Assembly: GCF_021018805.1 (NCBI RefSeq)
Contig: NC_086251.1
Span: 45,578,767 to 45,642,766, forward strand
Source of the DNA: Prinia subflava
Lineage: Eukaryota; Chordata; Aves; Passeriformes; Cisticolidae
DNA length: 64,000 bases
Direction: 5' to 3'
In this document: piece by piece, positions 1 through 11,665 of the stretch
Layout: each line of letters starts with the position of its first letter
Numbering within the stretch: position 1 is the stretch's first letter
The notes under the pieces: generated by a model
The model's input: only the letters and a program-made list of their open reading frames with translations
Told to the model about the DNA's origin: nothing
Database searches by the model: none
Made by a program: the position numbers and the translations under genes

Positions 1-1000
1 TCTGCTTCGTCAGGAAATATCAGGGGGCTTCAACTTCAGAGAAAACAAAGATACTTTAACATGTTCATGCCCTTCCAATTCCATTACTCTTTCTTCCAGG
101 TAACAAATTAGTCACATTTCCAGCAGGGAAAAATAAAGACATAAGCAAGTCTGTGAAGGAATACTGCCTCTACACAAGGAAATCAGTCTGTCTGCCTAAA
201 CATGAGCAAAAAGATCTCCTAAACTCTGTAAAATTAAAGCTATACTTTGGAAAGATTTCAGCATTTTAGATGAATAGCATTTGCCCACAGATCCTCTCCA
301 GAGGTACTTTTTTCATAAAAACAGAAACAATTTTCATTCTTTTTCTTTGGGTACAAATCTAGATGTATCAGAGAGCTGGGGAAGAGCTGCCCATTCACAT
401 TCATCCAACTACTAAACTAAAAATAAACTGCAAACCAGATCATATAGAATGAATCAGTATTTAGAAGGTGATATCCCATTTCAAAAGAATATTAAAAGCA
501 GTCCTTGTGGTTTTGGAAAGTTCATCACCTTCCTCTTAATTTCCTTTAATGTTTTTAATGTATTAAATCTTCTTCAGAAGGATCTGTCTTGATAAAAAAT
601 CCACACAAAACCTCCAGCTCAATTTAATTAATGCAGAAGTTTGGTTTCGATTTGAATTAACTTTAAATCATCACTGGCATTTTCATTCTGATTATTCAAA
701 GGATTATCCAGATCTTCTATATCCCTTGTTCAAACTTCCTTTCAGATGACTGCTCAGCCTAGAACGTCCTTGAGTAGCCCCCCATTGTTCAATAATAAAG
801 TAATTGTGTACAAGTTCATTTCACAGATGTGCAAGACATCTAACCTGGCTGGTAAGGCCACAAATAACAGTCACATGTTCAGAGTACTCTACCTGAACCC
901 TTGTCTTGACAACACTCACACTGATTAAAACAATTTTTATGAAATTCTAGTGGAGCTTTCATAAAAGTGAAAAAACAAATGACAGTTTATAGCCTATTTA
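1..1000. other. Unique AT-rich non-coding DNA
   Basis: No gene, transposon or RNA gene is recognised here. The only open frame of note encodes 60 residues at 746-928 and has no recognisable domain. It is the kind of frame expected by chance at this base composition. Confidence 0.6.
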
Positions 1001-1253
1001 TAAAAACAAAACAAAACAAAAAAACCAAAACAAAAAACCAAAACCAAAAAAAACCTAAAACAAAACAAAAACCAAACCAAAACAAAATCAAAAACTAAAC
1101 AAAAAACAAAACAAAAACCAAAACAAAACCCAAAACAAAGACGAAACCAAAACAAAAGCAAAACAAATCAAAACAAAAACCAAAACAAAGCAAAAAAACC
1201 AAAACCAAACAAAAACATAAACAAAAAAAAAAAAAAAAACAAACCCCACCACA
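1001..1253. repeat. A/C-only simple repeat, irregular CAAAA/CCAAAA type
   Basis: About 250 bases are built from irregular units such as CAAAA, CCAAAA and CAAAAA, ending in a pure A run near 1223-1239. One strand is almost entirely A and C, with only scattered G or T. The unit length varies too much for a clean microsatellite. An old poly(A) tract that expanded by slippage and gained C substitutions is a reasonable origin, but this is inference. Confidence 0.9.
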
Positions 1254-2594
1254 CTTGGACCGTGTCAGATGTACTTAGAAATGGGAGTGGTAAAGCAGTA
1301 GAAAAGGCTTACTAGAAACCTGACAATTATTTCCTCACAGTTCTTGTTTCTAAGCTCAGCTGAGAACCAGCACTCCTTTGCACTAGACCCCCACAGGAAC
1401 ACACAACTGAGGCAGTTTTGTTCCCAAAACTTTTAGAATCTAAATATGACACAAGAACCAACAGATGAATACAGGCAGACAAGCAGGAATAAAAGGACAC
1501 ATCAAGAAAAGGAACATCTGCTTCTGTAGAATATGTAGAATATGTGCCTGCTTCTGTACATATGTAGAATGTTGAATTAAGGGAGTACCTTGAAATTGCA
1601 GAGATCCTCACATGAGCTTTACATAAGCTCCAGCTGTCCTTTCAGTCTCTGTACCCCTTGGTCACATGACATTTTCATGCTGCAGGGAAAAAAATGCAGC
1701 ATTGTGTTGAAACTATCAACATTATCAAACCTTTCAGGCAGCTGAAATGCAGCTGCTGACTAAGTCTGCCTAAGAATGCAAAGCATGTGAAGCAGGGATG
1801 AAGAGGGTGAAAAGCCTGCCTGTCACCTAAGGGTGCATGCAAGCCCCAAGACTGGAGGGGCAGCCTTGATGGAAAACTGCCAAATAAAAGTGTAGTTTGG
1901 TACACAGCCAAATAAATGCTGATCACTCTTTCAGAAGTCATCAACTTATACAAAAGATTTATACTTTCTTCAAGGACACAAAGAGCTATCCTTCAGAATG
2001 GAAAACGGGATTTAAATTGTGGGGGATTTAACAGAAAAAGTGAGCTCTTGTTAAGCCTCAATAAAGAATATAGCACTAATGATAAATTTGAAATACCTGT
2101 GCCCATTTCTCTTTTATGTAATAGCACACTTTGATCTTTCAATGAAAGAGCAGAAAAAATAAGGTATAAAAAGCCCCTGGTTTTAAGGCTTGAGTAAGTA
2201 GGCAAGACTAACATATTTGTTCAATATTCATGCCCCCTAGGAGACCATTACCTTGAAATCATTACCTTTATTTATTCTCTGGTTTCATGGATCCTGTAAA
2301 CTTTTAATGAAATAATACATAAAAGCGGGTTCCATTCAGCTACAAATGCTCATTAATTGTTTGCTAATGCAACACATTTTTTTTCCTGTTTGCTCTCCTG
2401 GCATTATTATAATGAAGAGCAATTGCTTTATAAAGAAAGTTGTGCAAATATTGTAAATCATGGCTTCTTTACCATTCTGCTAACTTGCCCTCCAGTGGAC
2501 TTTTTTTTTTGTTAATTAACTTTCTATTGTTTGTCATTCCAATTAAATAGAGTACAACAATTACTTAAGGTGTTACATGAAGAGCTGTAAAGGC
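1254..2594. other. Unique AT-rich DNA, with a possible conserved block at 2220-2500
   Basis: No supported gene. Overlapping open frames at 1675-1953, 1916-2134 and 1993-2214 lie on opposite strands and have no recognisable domain. The part from about 2220 to 2500 is repeat-free and has homeobox-like TAAT and ATTA cores, so it is raised as a candidate regulatory element. Confidence 0.5.
1518..1570. repeat. Short local duplication, unit about 24 bp
   Basis: The string CTGCTTCTGTA followed by ATGTAGAAT occurs at 1518-1541 and again at 1548-1570, differing by a small indel and substitutions. It is probably replication slippage. Confidence 0.75.
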
Positions 2595-2755
2595 TAAAAA
2601 AAAAAAAACCAACCAAACCGCTCAAAAAAAAACCAAAAAAAAAAAAACCAAAAAAACCACCACCCAAGAAAATCAAAAAACTTTATAAAGGTAAAAAGTC
2701 TTTAAAAGAAACAACAACAAAACAACTACAACAAACCAAAAAAATTAAAAACCTT
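2595..2755. repeat. A-rich low-complexity block with C interruptions
   Basis: A runs of 8 to 13 bases alternate with CC, CAAC and CCACC in the first 90 bases. A second A/C-rich part follows, with CAACAACAAAA-like units. It resembles the block at 1001-1253 in composition and strand. Confidence 0.85.
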
Positions 2756-3160
2756 AAATGCCCTGCAACCTTAGTGAAAGCTCCACAGAATTTAAAAGGA
2801 AAAGAAAAGCAGCTGATGCATCATCAGTGTAGCAGTAAATTAAAAACTCAGCTGCTTTGTGTTCAGATCAGTCAGAAGGAAGTGAATCAAGTTTAGCATT
2901 GTTCACAGTGAAAGTACCCAGGATTTGCTCACCTGAACAATATGTCTAGATACAGTAGTATAAAGACTGGTAGCAAAAACCTGGCATGCTGTGGAAATCC
3001 ATTGCTTCATTCTGTCAGTGAAATCCAGACTGACCTCTCCACAGTCACCACAGAACTCTTCATGTTTCTGTTGTGCCATTTGTGCTCATTCCATCTCATG
3101 TAGACGTTAGAATTTCACCTGCAAGTTCTGTGGTAATAATAACCTTCAATAATTTCTAAG
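2756..3160. other. Unique DNA upstream of the solo LTR
   Basis: No gene, repeat or RNA structure is recognised in these 400 bases. Confidence 0.55.
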
Positions 3161-3263
3161 AACAAGTGTGGTGGTGTGGGTTGTTAGGTTTTCCCCATTT
3201 GCTGTATGTTTTTCCCTTTGAACCCTCCAGAGAGAGCTGGACTGTATGAGCAGGTGCAAGTAA

Positions 3264-3464
3264 GTGCTGCGAGAGACTGTGTCAGGAAAAAGAAGGACAG
3301 ACGAGGGGGAAGATTTGAGGAGAGATTTAAGAAAGAAGGAGAGGGTGCTGAAAGAAGGATATAAGAGTGAGAGTTTTGAGACAGAGAAAAGAGGAAAGAT
3401 TTTGGAGTGGTTTACTAAGTGGTGTGGATTTAGAAGTGTAATGGTTGGGAAAATTTTAAAATGA
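3264..3464 (+). other. Lysine/glutamate-rich 66-codon open frame inside the LTR U3
   Basis: A purine-rich stretch of the LTR is open for 66 codons and would encode a highly charged peptide, as any GA-rich stretch tends to. It has no recognisable domain. The related LTR at 25725-26294 has no matching block, so this is probably an insertion or a variable U3 segment, not a gene. Confidence 0.4.
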
Positions 3465-3723
3465 TGGGTTCTATATTGTATGTTCTATGTACCCCCCCCC
3501 CCTAATTGTTATGCGTAAGTTGATACATCCTCCCTACAAGTCCCTATTCTTAGCTCACTTAGTTACATGTAACTTTACCCCCTTTTCCCCACCGTTGTGT
3601 TACCCCTCCCCTTGTTCCCAATTGGCCCGAAGGTTGCAACTCCTCCCCTTGTCTCCCTAGTGATATTTCGTGATTGGATGCTGCAAAGAGGGAACTCCCA
3701 TTTCTCCTCCCCTTCCCCAGGGT

Positions 3724-3730
3724 TTATAAG
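3724..3730 (+). promoter_or_regulatory. Probable LTR TATA box
   Basis: TTATAAG lies 52 bases upstream of the AGTAAA signal and downstream of two inverted CCAAT motifs. This is the arrangement of a retroviral U3-R boundary. Confidence 0.6.
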
Positions 3731-3781
3731 CTGTTGCACTCCTTTGTTCGGGGTTCAGCTCGGCTCAGCTCAGCCCTGCTC

Positions 3782-3787
3782 AGTAAA
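3782..3787 (+). other. Probable LTR poly(A) signal (AGTAAA)
   Basis: AGTAAA is a known variant of AATAAA. It is followed by a T/G-containing stretch, and its position downstream of the TATA box fits the R region. Confidence 0.5.
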
Positions 3788-4007
3788 GTTTCTGTTCGAC
3801 TGCTGACTGTCTAAGCCCTCCTTTCTTACACTCCGCTCCGTCGCGTGGAACATCTAGCTGGTGTTCAGGCTTCACTCAGGGCAAAGAACCTGCGGAGTTG
3901 ACCTCTCTGATCGCTGCGAGGGGCAACTCTTTTAACACTTGCTCCGGTGCCTGGGCTGGCACGGGGTGAGGCCGAAGGGCTTCACAATCAGCACCGCGAC
4001 AAACAGG

Positions 4008-6842
4008 GATGTACATAAATTCAAATTACTTAAGGAGACATAATGTATATTTAAAGAACCACATGCATTTATTTGTGGTCACGGCAGGTAACTTCATTAT
4101 TCTGGAGCTTAAAGTGCTTATCCAGTTGCTTATCTAAACAAAGCAAAATCTCTTGACATAATATTATGAAAAATAATTCATTAATTCATTATTCAAAGGA
4201 GGACAGCTTTACCATTCAAACAAGCAAAAACCTGATTTATTTCTAATTTTGCCACTTTTGACCACCAGAGATGCACATGGCTGAATTCTTACCAGCTTAC
4301 CTCTCATTCAGAAGAGGGACAATACTTTTACAGCACTTTGGTGGTGCATTTGTGAAGAAATCCCATCTCATTAGTTAGGGGTTACAGTACAGACAAGTAA
4401 AACAAATGCTCATGATCATTAAATTTATTACACAGTTGCCACACTGTGTCAAGACACACATACAGTGCTGAAAAGCTCTCTGGGATCAGTTCAAAGGATT
4501 TCTATCTTTCTTGCTTGTTTCAACAAAGAGACTCAGAAATTTTGTGGTGGGACAAAACACTATCTCTTAAAAATTAGTTCTGAATAAAGAGTTTGAGCAA
4601 AATGGAAAAAACAGAGCATGTCAGTAAGAAAACTCAATATGATTGATTTAATTCTGCAAAACTGTAAATAAGTCTGACCACAAAATTTCTGAATGCTTTC
4701 ATACAAATTTACTTTGGAATTTTGACCATAATAACAATTATCATGCTTTATTATGATTCATGTTGGTTTTGTCATTAAAGAAAAGTTACACAAATCTATG
4801 CCATACATTTTTGGTAATGGGGATTTATTAAGCAGGTGTTATTTTTACAGTCTCTTTTCTATCAGGAACCACAATACATTTCTGAAGAATAGATAAAATA
4901 CAGAGATGTTATTTTGGGGGGGAAATCATTGTGGTTTAAGCCCACAAAGCATACTCTGAAAAACACAAAAGCTTTCAGAGAAACTATCAATAGAGGTGTT
5001 ACACAAGAGGATGAGTCACTTGAAAAAATACCAGTTTTTGAGTCATGGCATATTCCTGTACAGAAGTAAAATGTACATCAAATCATTGAATACAATCAGA
5101 TTAACATTCAGGGAAGTGGAAAGAAACAGATTTTGAAACTAATAGAGATGTGTTGTTAATTAATTCCATATCAAGTGACAGGAAAAAAATAATAAAGGGA
5201 GGGTTCAGCTTTACACAATGCAGGGAAATCCCCTGGGTGACAACAAATCTTTGTGCATAGGTTTGGCTGCCTTAATAGGAATATTATCATATTGGATTAA
5301 ATTTGAATTTAAAAAAAAAAGAAAGAGTGATTCTAAAAAATTATTTCTTTGACAAATACTTTCGAGATTTCTTTGGTTTTGTGCATTTTGTACATCATCT
5401 ATGGTCTACTATGGATCTGAAAAGAAATATCAATCCAAACTCTCTATTTTAGATCACTCCTTTTTTCCCTGGAAGTAGCTGAAATAACTTGTTTGCTAGT
5501 CCAGATGGAAGGCACACTGAATATCCATAAAAATGGCCATGCCCCTGGGAACCCCAAGGCACCCTCTCCTTCACAGAAAAAAAAAATGAAAAGAAAAATT
5601 AAAATACTCACTCAATAAAAAAATTCTAGACAGAAACAGGTGAACTTAAACTCTGTTCCCTATCAGAGCAGATAGTGATGTCACAGCTGCCCAGGTTTTG
5701 TGAACACATTTGAAGGAAGAAGCAACACATCACCAGCACTTTACCAAATATTCAGGTTACCAAAGTATAACATCTGTGAAGGCTTTCTCTTTTCAATCAG
5801 AGACTGATTCAAAGTTCCAATGAGGACACCAGGGTCTCCTAAACTTTCAGCATCTGCTTGACTGAAAAGCTTTCCCTGATGTCTAAGGCAGTATTGACAG
5901 TGTGCTTGGCTCAGACCTTGCCTATCCACTCTTGTCCAGACCTCTCACCCAAGACACCCAAGCTGAGTGAAAGGTCCCTCTCCCCTCAGGTCAACACAAA
6001 CTCCTCAGGCTTGGAACATGGTGGGATTTAACACTACCACCAATAGTATTTCCAGGCTAAAATCTGACACAGTTCACCTTGGACTCCTTTTTGTCTTTCA
6101 AAACTGCCAGGTGGAGGCATTAACTGCACTCAGCAGGAGTTTGGGGTTTTTTGGTGGCACAGTCAGCTGGTTCATGTCCCACCCCGAGCTCCAGCAATGC
6201 CGTACCCAGCGCAGCCCGCGCAGCGCTGCATGGAGCTGTGATGGACACCAGCACTGGGGAAGGAGCCCCTAGGCTGGCCTCTGCCAAAGGCTGCAACCTT
6301 TGCAACCACATCCTCCAGCACCTCTATACTCTTAATGAAGATTTACAAGCCCTTCTTTGGAATTACAGGACAAAAGCCAAGCACCTACTCTGCGGTGAAA
6401 CCATTTCTGACACAGCACTGTTGAGTTCTGTCAGACAACAATTTAGGCATCTAAAGCAATTTTTTAACCAACACTTTAAAGTCCTTTGCCATAAGCTTTT
6501 AGTTAGAATTTTGGTATGATCATGCTTTCTAAAGACAGCACTGTAGAAAAAAAAATCTTTACAGAAGTTTATTAAACCATTTATATTTATGAAAGCATCT
6601 GTTTAAACTGTGGATGTAGCTCACCATGCACTGTCTTCTCTCACTGTCTGAGAAAAGTGTTGCTATACTTCATATTATATCTACAGCGATATATATTAGT
6701 TTTGCTGCTTATTGAAGTAGCTAATCTGACAGCTCCTGGAGCCTTGGCACAGCAAGGGCAAGAAAGAGATGGTGGTAACAGAGCCTTCCAAAAATCCACC
6801 ATTAACTCTTTCCAGTTTGACCCACAGGACCAGACTCTCAAG

Positions 6843-6844
<2 letters not shown>
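4008..6844. other. Unique AT-rich DNA with a small CpG-bearing patch at 6170-6320
   Basis: No gene or transposon is recognised. Most of the interval is AT-rich. About 150 bases at 6170-6320 are clearly richer in G+C and CpG. A 122-codon plus-strand frame (6151-6519) crosses this patch, and smaller frames overlap it on both strands. No known domain is visible in any of them, and I treat them as chance frames. Confidence 0.5.

Positions 6845-6895
<51 letters not shown>
6845..6895. repeat. Pure poly(A), 51 bases
   Basis: An uninterrupted A51 tract is preceded by CAAGAT and followed by GTTTC. No AATAAA signal is obvious in the preceding 30 bases and no target duplication is visible, so a retroposed mRNA tail is not demonstrated. 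Confidence 0.97.
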
Positions 6896-6901
<6 letters not shown>

Positions 6902-9900
6902 ATCTCTGACTACTCACAGCCTGGTTTTTACAAAGACATCACTACCAAATGTATCACATATGTTTGGTTTGTTGAGGACTTTTCACCCCTCTTTGATTCA
7001 AAAGATTTTTACAAGTATAAAGCCAAATGCTGATACTTCCATCTCCTGGGTTCTGAAAAATGTTTAGCTAAAGAGCAAAGTTATAAAGGTTATTAATGTC
7101 TCTGAAGTAAAGAGAAAAACGGGACTACTTTAATTAAAGTGTAGCAAGCCCAAGCAAACTACAATATCCTTAATGATGAAAAATGTGTGGGCTTATACTG
7201 GTTTAGTAACCTGCAAAAAATACCATCCTAACTTAATAATAACAAGTATAAGAATGTACAACATTCTTCATTTCTTAAAAATTTAACTTTGATGGAAGGT
7301 TTACTTGGTAAAGACTCAGAGGACCTTAGGTCCTGTTGCTCACTGGGAGTACTACTTTTTAGTAAGTGCTATATCTTTTTCATTAATGCAGTCGAAATTT
7401 TACATTCATCCTACCATCACTTTTTGAAATATATTATTAAATATGAAAGGTAGAGCTAAGGTGTAATTTTCCTTTCCATAATATGTCTGAAGAGCCCTGA
7501 AATAATATCTGCAAAAGAGCTTACATGGGAAGAGGAACTAGTTATTGTTCACTGCCTTATCAGGCACAGATGATAAGGCTGAAAACATCTATAAAGAGCA
7601 GCATCAGATAAAGGTGGGTGTACATTTCAGAACTGACAGCCTGAAGAAACAGCTGAGGCTCAATTAAAATAAAAGCAGGGTAGAAAAAAGACACAAAGTT
7701 TAGAAATCTTAAAAGAGAGAAAAAGGATAAATGTGGGACACAGGCTGGAACTAAGACCAAAATCAGAAGCATTAACAAAAACCTCATATTGTGGGAAAGT
7801 GTGGGAGTTCTACACACAAGTATTTCTCAACAATTCTACTGCCATACTAAGTCCCTCCTAAATAAACACCCTGGTAATGTAGATACTAGTCACTTGCTTT
7901 AAACAGGAGGTAAACCCCAGTTTACTCTGTTCCAAGGAGAATTGAATCTTTCCAACATTGAACTGTGAGAGCAAAAAAATTACCCAAGAAATATAAATGA
8001 AGTCTGTGTTAGAAATTCTGGGATTGTGATACTATGTAAACAGGGAAATTCAAATAAATTGCTATCACTGAAAATTACACATTGAATAATCCCAGACCTC
8101 AAGCTTCCTCTAATGTGCCAGGAAGAACAAAAAGGGATATTTACTTCTATTAATGCCTGTTTTATCTCTGTATTACTACTGATCTGCATGTTTTTTTCAT
8201 TTTCTACCAGTCCTTAAATGGATGCCAAAGAACATAATGCTTACTGGTAGGCCTAGCAACTTTAACTTCTTGGAAACAAAGCTGAGATTTTTTTACTCAG
8301 GTATGACTTTAAAATAACATCACAGCATCTGGCAGAAATATCTCACTCATGTGACATTATTAAAGACTGTAAAATAACATAAGGCCTGCTCCCTTGGATC
8401 CTCTGGGATTTTCTATAAAGAAATAACTTCCAGGGAACCAAAATGCTTTCTGTGAGGACTCCCTGGTTTCTTCTTGACACTTACAATACCTGTTCCTCAG
8501 GGCAGGGTGATAGTAAAAGTCAAAAGTTTATGGGAAAGTCTTGGGTCTTTTGAAATAGTTCCATAAATCAATTGTAGCTGGATATTTTTGAGCCTTCAGC
8601 TATAGCAAATGGTGCATCCAGGCCTTCAGCATTCTTAGGCCAACCTTTCATTAAATCAGGGATTGTAATTCAAGAGGAACCAATATTAGTATTTTATACA
8701 ACAGAAATATTTTATTAGGAATTAAGAGAAATTAAGTATCTCAACCAACACATCTGTTTGGAAGTTATAAGAGATTAATGGACCATTCTTTAACTAAACT
8801 AGTTTTGTTACAATAGTTTTTTTTCTTATACTGAGGAAATAATGAAATATGAATAAATTATTTTGGAAATAACAAAATGTTTCTCCTAAGCAGTCCAAAT
8901 CTTTGTCCTTCCTCTGAGACCCCCAAACCAAATTCCTTGAAACTGTTTCTGTTTCATGATAAGATTTCTGTTACTAAGTATACTTAGTATGCTAAAAGGA
9001 AACTTAATTTTCAGAGCTTGAAGGTCTGGCTTACAAAGAAAGACTCTTGGACCTAACAGCCTGCTACAAAACCCAGAAGAGTAAGCAAGAAATTAATTCT
9101 GACTCTGTTAGGCAAAACTCTCAGTGTACATACACAGATATGCAAACTAAAAGAACGGAGATGTAACAAAAGGAACAAGTGTAACAAGGAGAAAACAACC
9201 AGGAAGATAACTTCACCACTATTGCTTTAATAAGCCTTAGGAACATTCTCAGAAAGTAAAACCTGCTAAATCAGGAAGTGGACAGATGTCAATCTATTAA
9301 AGTTTACTCACATCATAGCACAAAAAATTCTAGTGGGCTTTTTTTTTCAATGAAAAGCCCTATGCACACAGACTAAACGAGCCCAGACAATCTTCAAACA
9401 AATTGTCTGAAATGCAGATGTTCTTCCAATGACTGTTTGCTACAGTGTTCTGTGATTGTAAGATTTTTGTACTTTAATTTGTATTAAGAAATTGTCTTAT
9501 AACTTGTATAATTTTAAAATAAATTTGTCCCTATATACTTCTGAAAAATCATTGAACTGAAACTATTAAAGCAAATTTTTTTTATTAAGATAACTCATAT
9601 GTTCTACCTGGGAGAAGCCATCGAGTTTGGACTACTGGAAAAATATCTTTTGTCCCATATTCACATCAGACATGATGCCATCCCTTTCATCAGAACTCTG
9701 CACCAAAATATGAAATAAAAGCATGTGAGAACAAAGGAGAAGTGCCAAAAATAGTAAAAGAAGTACTGAAAAGAGTAAATGCATAAGGAGTGGAAAACCA
9801 TTCTCCGTATTTGAAATCTATACATACATATTGGATTACAGAAGAGACCAGTCTTCCATTTTATTCTGTTCATTTTAAATTTTTACCTGCAAGTTATGCT

Positions 9901-10317
9901 TTCTTGCTTCTATATTTCACTGTGTGAAATGCATCAATAAAATCTTTACAAGACTATAAAAAAAGTACCAAATCTTCAGCAATATGTCTTCAAGAAAACT
10001 GAAACCTATCTAAGTTCTTAAAATAGTGGCAAAAGCTAAAGAGTTTTAACAACTTATTTTATTCTTTTTGCTAGGTAAGAATATATAAAGCTTTGCAAAA
10101 TTAACCAAAGACCATAAGGTCCCTCATGAATTGATCACTGACTGTCTTGAGCAACTACTAGACACGCAACAGACAAGCAATAGAATTGCTTATTGCAATA
10201 TATTTTATCTAACAGAACAAAAAAGTTAATAAGAAAATGAAAATAAAGGGTATGTTATCCGGTGTATTAGCATCCAGGAACTTATTGATATTTAAAATAG
10301 AGTAATAGGATAACTTA
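6896..10317. other. Unique AT-rich DNA
   Basis: About 3.4 kb without a recognised gene or transposon. The open frames present are 62 to 85 codons, hydrophobic or phenylalanine-rich as expected from AT-rich DNA, and none shows a domain. A homopolymer T8 run occurs near 9340. Confidence 0.55.
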
Positions 10318-10795
10318 GCTTGGAAGGAACTGCTGAAGCCTCAAGTCCAACTTCCTGCTCACAGCAGGGTCAACTATGAGATTAGACCATGTTATTCAAG
10401 GTTTTATCCAGTTTTGCCTTGAAAACCTCCAAGCATGGAGCTAATAAGTGTCTCTGGGCAGCTTCTTTCAATGTGTCACTTTCTTCATATTGAAAAAGAT
10501 TTTCTTTATATCCAGACATGATCTCCCTTGCTCCAATGTATGCACTGAAATCTTATCCTCCCATGGTGTGGTGTCTCTCACCACCCACCAAGCTGTGCAG
10601 CTCGTTGTCTGCCCAGATTTCCAGGTCCTTTCCAGCTGCTCCTGAGCTAGTCAGTCTCTAGCCTGCCTTGGTGCAAGTGATTATTTCTTCCCAGATACAG
10701 GACTTCATCCTCGAGCTTGATGAATTTCACAAGGTCCTGACAGCCCATTCTTCCAGCCTGTCTGGCTCTATACAAATGACAGGCCTGACCTCTAG
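10318..10795 (-). mobile_element. CR1 LINE fragment, old, minus orientation
   Basis: Read on the minus strand this is the 3' part of a CR1 element. The left edge has the TTGGAAGGAACTGCTGAAG-type sequence just inside the CR1 3' end. Further right come the inverted counterparts of the CTTGAAAACCTCCA and GGGCAGCTTCTTTCA segments. Near 10715-10770 are TTGATGAATTTCACAAGGT and CCAGCCTGTCTGG, which belong to the ORF2 tail. Substitutions and indels are frequent, so the copy is old. It is 5'-truncated, as most CR1 copies are. Confidence 0.82.
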
Positions 10796-11451
10796 AACAT
10801 AGAACACAATCCCTGGTAGCAGTTACGCGGATTTATCACGCAAGTGCTATCCAAAATGTGTGCAAGCATGTCAATTAGGAAAAAAAACACAAAGGAAAAA
10901 TGAAGGAATGACACATGTTGCCAATTATCCATTTTTTTGCAGAATGCTCCTTCAAGGTTCACAAAGGAACAAAGCATTGCTCCATTTGTCTCTGACTTCA
11001 TTAGAAGGGGATTTGCAAAACTTTTGCCCCCTGCATTAATTTTTTTTTTTTTTTGAAGGGTCCAGTAATGTTCTGGGAGCATGCACAGTATGTTCAGTAA
11101 CTCCTTGGGGAATTGCAGCAAGCCCTTATTGAAAACAATGTCAAAGACAATCCTTGATATGATATACTGTAAGAAAGACAGCACACTTTCCTCCAAAGCA
11201 GATGTCTTACTCGACATGAAGTTCTCCTCTTTTCCAATAGACCCTTTTGTGACAAAACAAAAGAAAAAAAAACCACTTTTTGCACTGAAATGATCAAATG
11301 CCTTTTTGTAAACTTAACAGAATTTCCAAAAATTCCTGCAATACACCATTCCACACAATGTGCTAATAATGGACAACTCTACACCAACAATGTGGCACAG
11401 CCAGTTTGATGTTTAGAGTAATGTAGCAACCCAAAAAAATAAAGACATCTC
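10796..11451. other. Unique DNA between CR1 and a T tract
   Basis: No gene is recognised. A 141-codon minus-strand frame (10792-11217) runs through it. The frame crosses a T14 run at 11041-11054, which gives it a poly-lysine stretch, and it has no recognisable domain. Confidence 0.5.
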
Positions 11452-11477
11452 TTTTTTTTTTTTTTTTTTTTTTTTTT
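11452..11477. repeat. Pure poly(T), 26 bases
   Basis: An uninterrupted T26 tract, flanked by GACATCTC on the left and GACATAC on the right. The shared GACAT is too short to call a target duplication. Confidence 0.95.
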
Positions 11478-11665
11478 GACATACAAAAAGTTTTAATTTT
11501 TAACTAGGTGGGGCTTTTTTTTATTAAAAGAATTGAGATAAGATGGATTTTTTTTCCAAAACTTATGAAAAACCCACAGATGGTGTTCATTTCACTCTGC
11601 GGACATCTCAGATGGATGGGGCTCATCATAAAGGACAAACCCCTCAAAACTCACCATGAGAAAAG

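Larger units (their letters stand above)
3167..4001 (+). mobile_element. Solo LTR of an endogenous retrovirus, ERVK-like, plus orientation
   Basis: The element begins TGTGGTGGTGTGG and ends GCACCGCGACA, so it has the TG...CA ends of an LTR. It is flanked by AACAAG (3161-3166) and AACAGG (4002-4007), a 6-bp target duplication with one mismatch. Six bases is the usual duplication size of class II (ERVK, betaretrovirus-like) elements. From 5' to 3' it holds a purine-rich U3 part (about 3265-3470), a C11 run, inverted CCAAT motifs (ATTGG near 3621 and 3673), a TATA box at 3724, a variant poly(A) signal AGTAAA at 3782, and a CpG-rich U5. No gag, pol or env sequence adjoins it, so it is a solo LTR left by LTR-LTR recombination. 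Its ends match those of the LTR at 25725-26294. The family name is not assigned. Confidence 0.88.

Noticed and set aside
3492..3502. C11 run as a separate microsatellite
   Set aside because: It lies inside the LTR U3 and is explained as part of that element.
10792..11217. 141-codon minus-strand frame
   Set aside because: It crosses a T14 run that gives poly-lysine, begins next to a CR1 fragment, and shows no domain or codon structure.
11441..11482. GACAT on both sides of the T26 run as a target duplication
   Set aside because: Five bases with mismatched neighbours and no inserted element other than the T run. Chance is sufficient.
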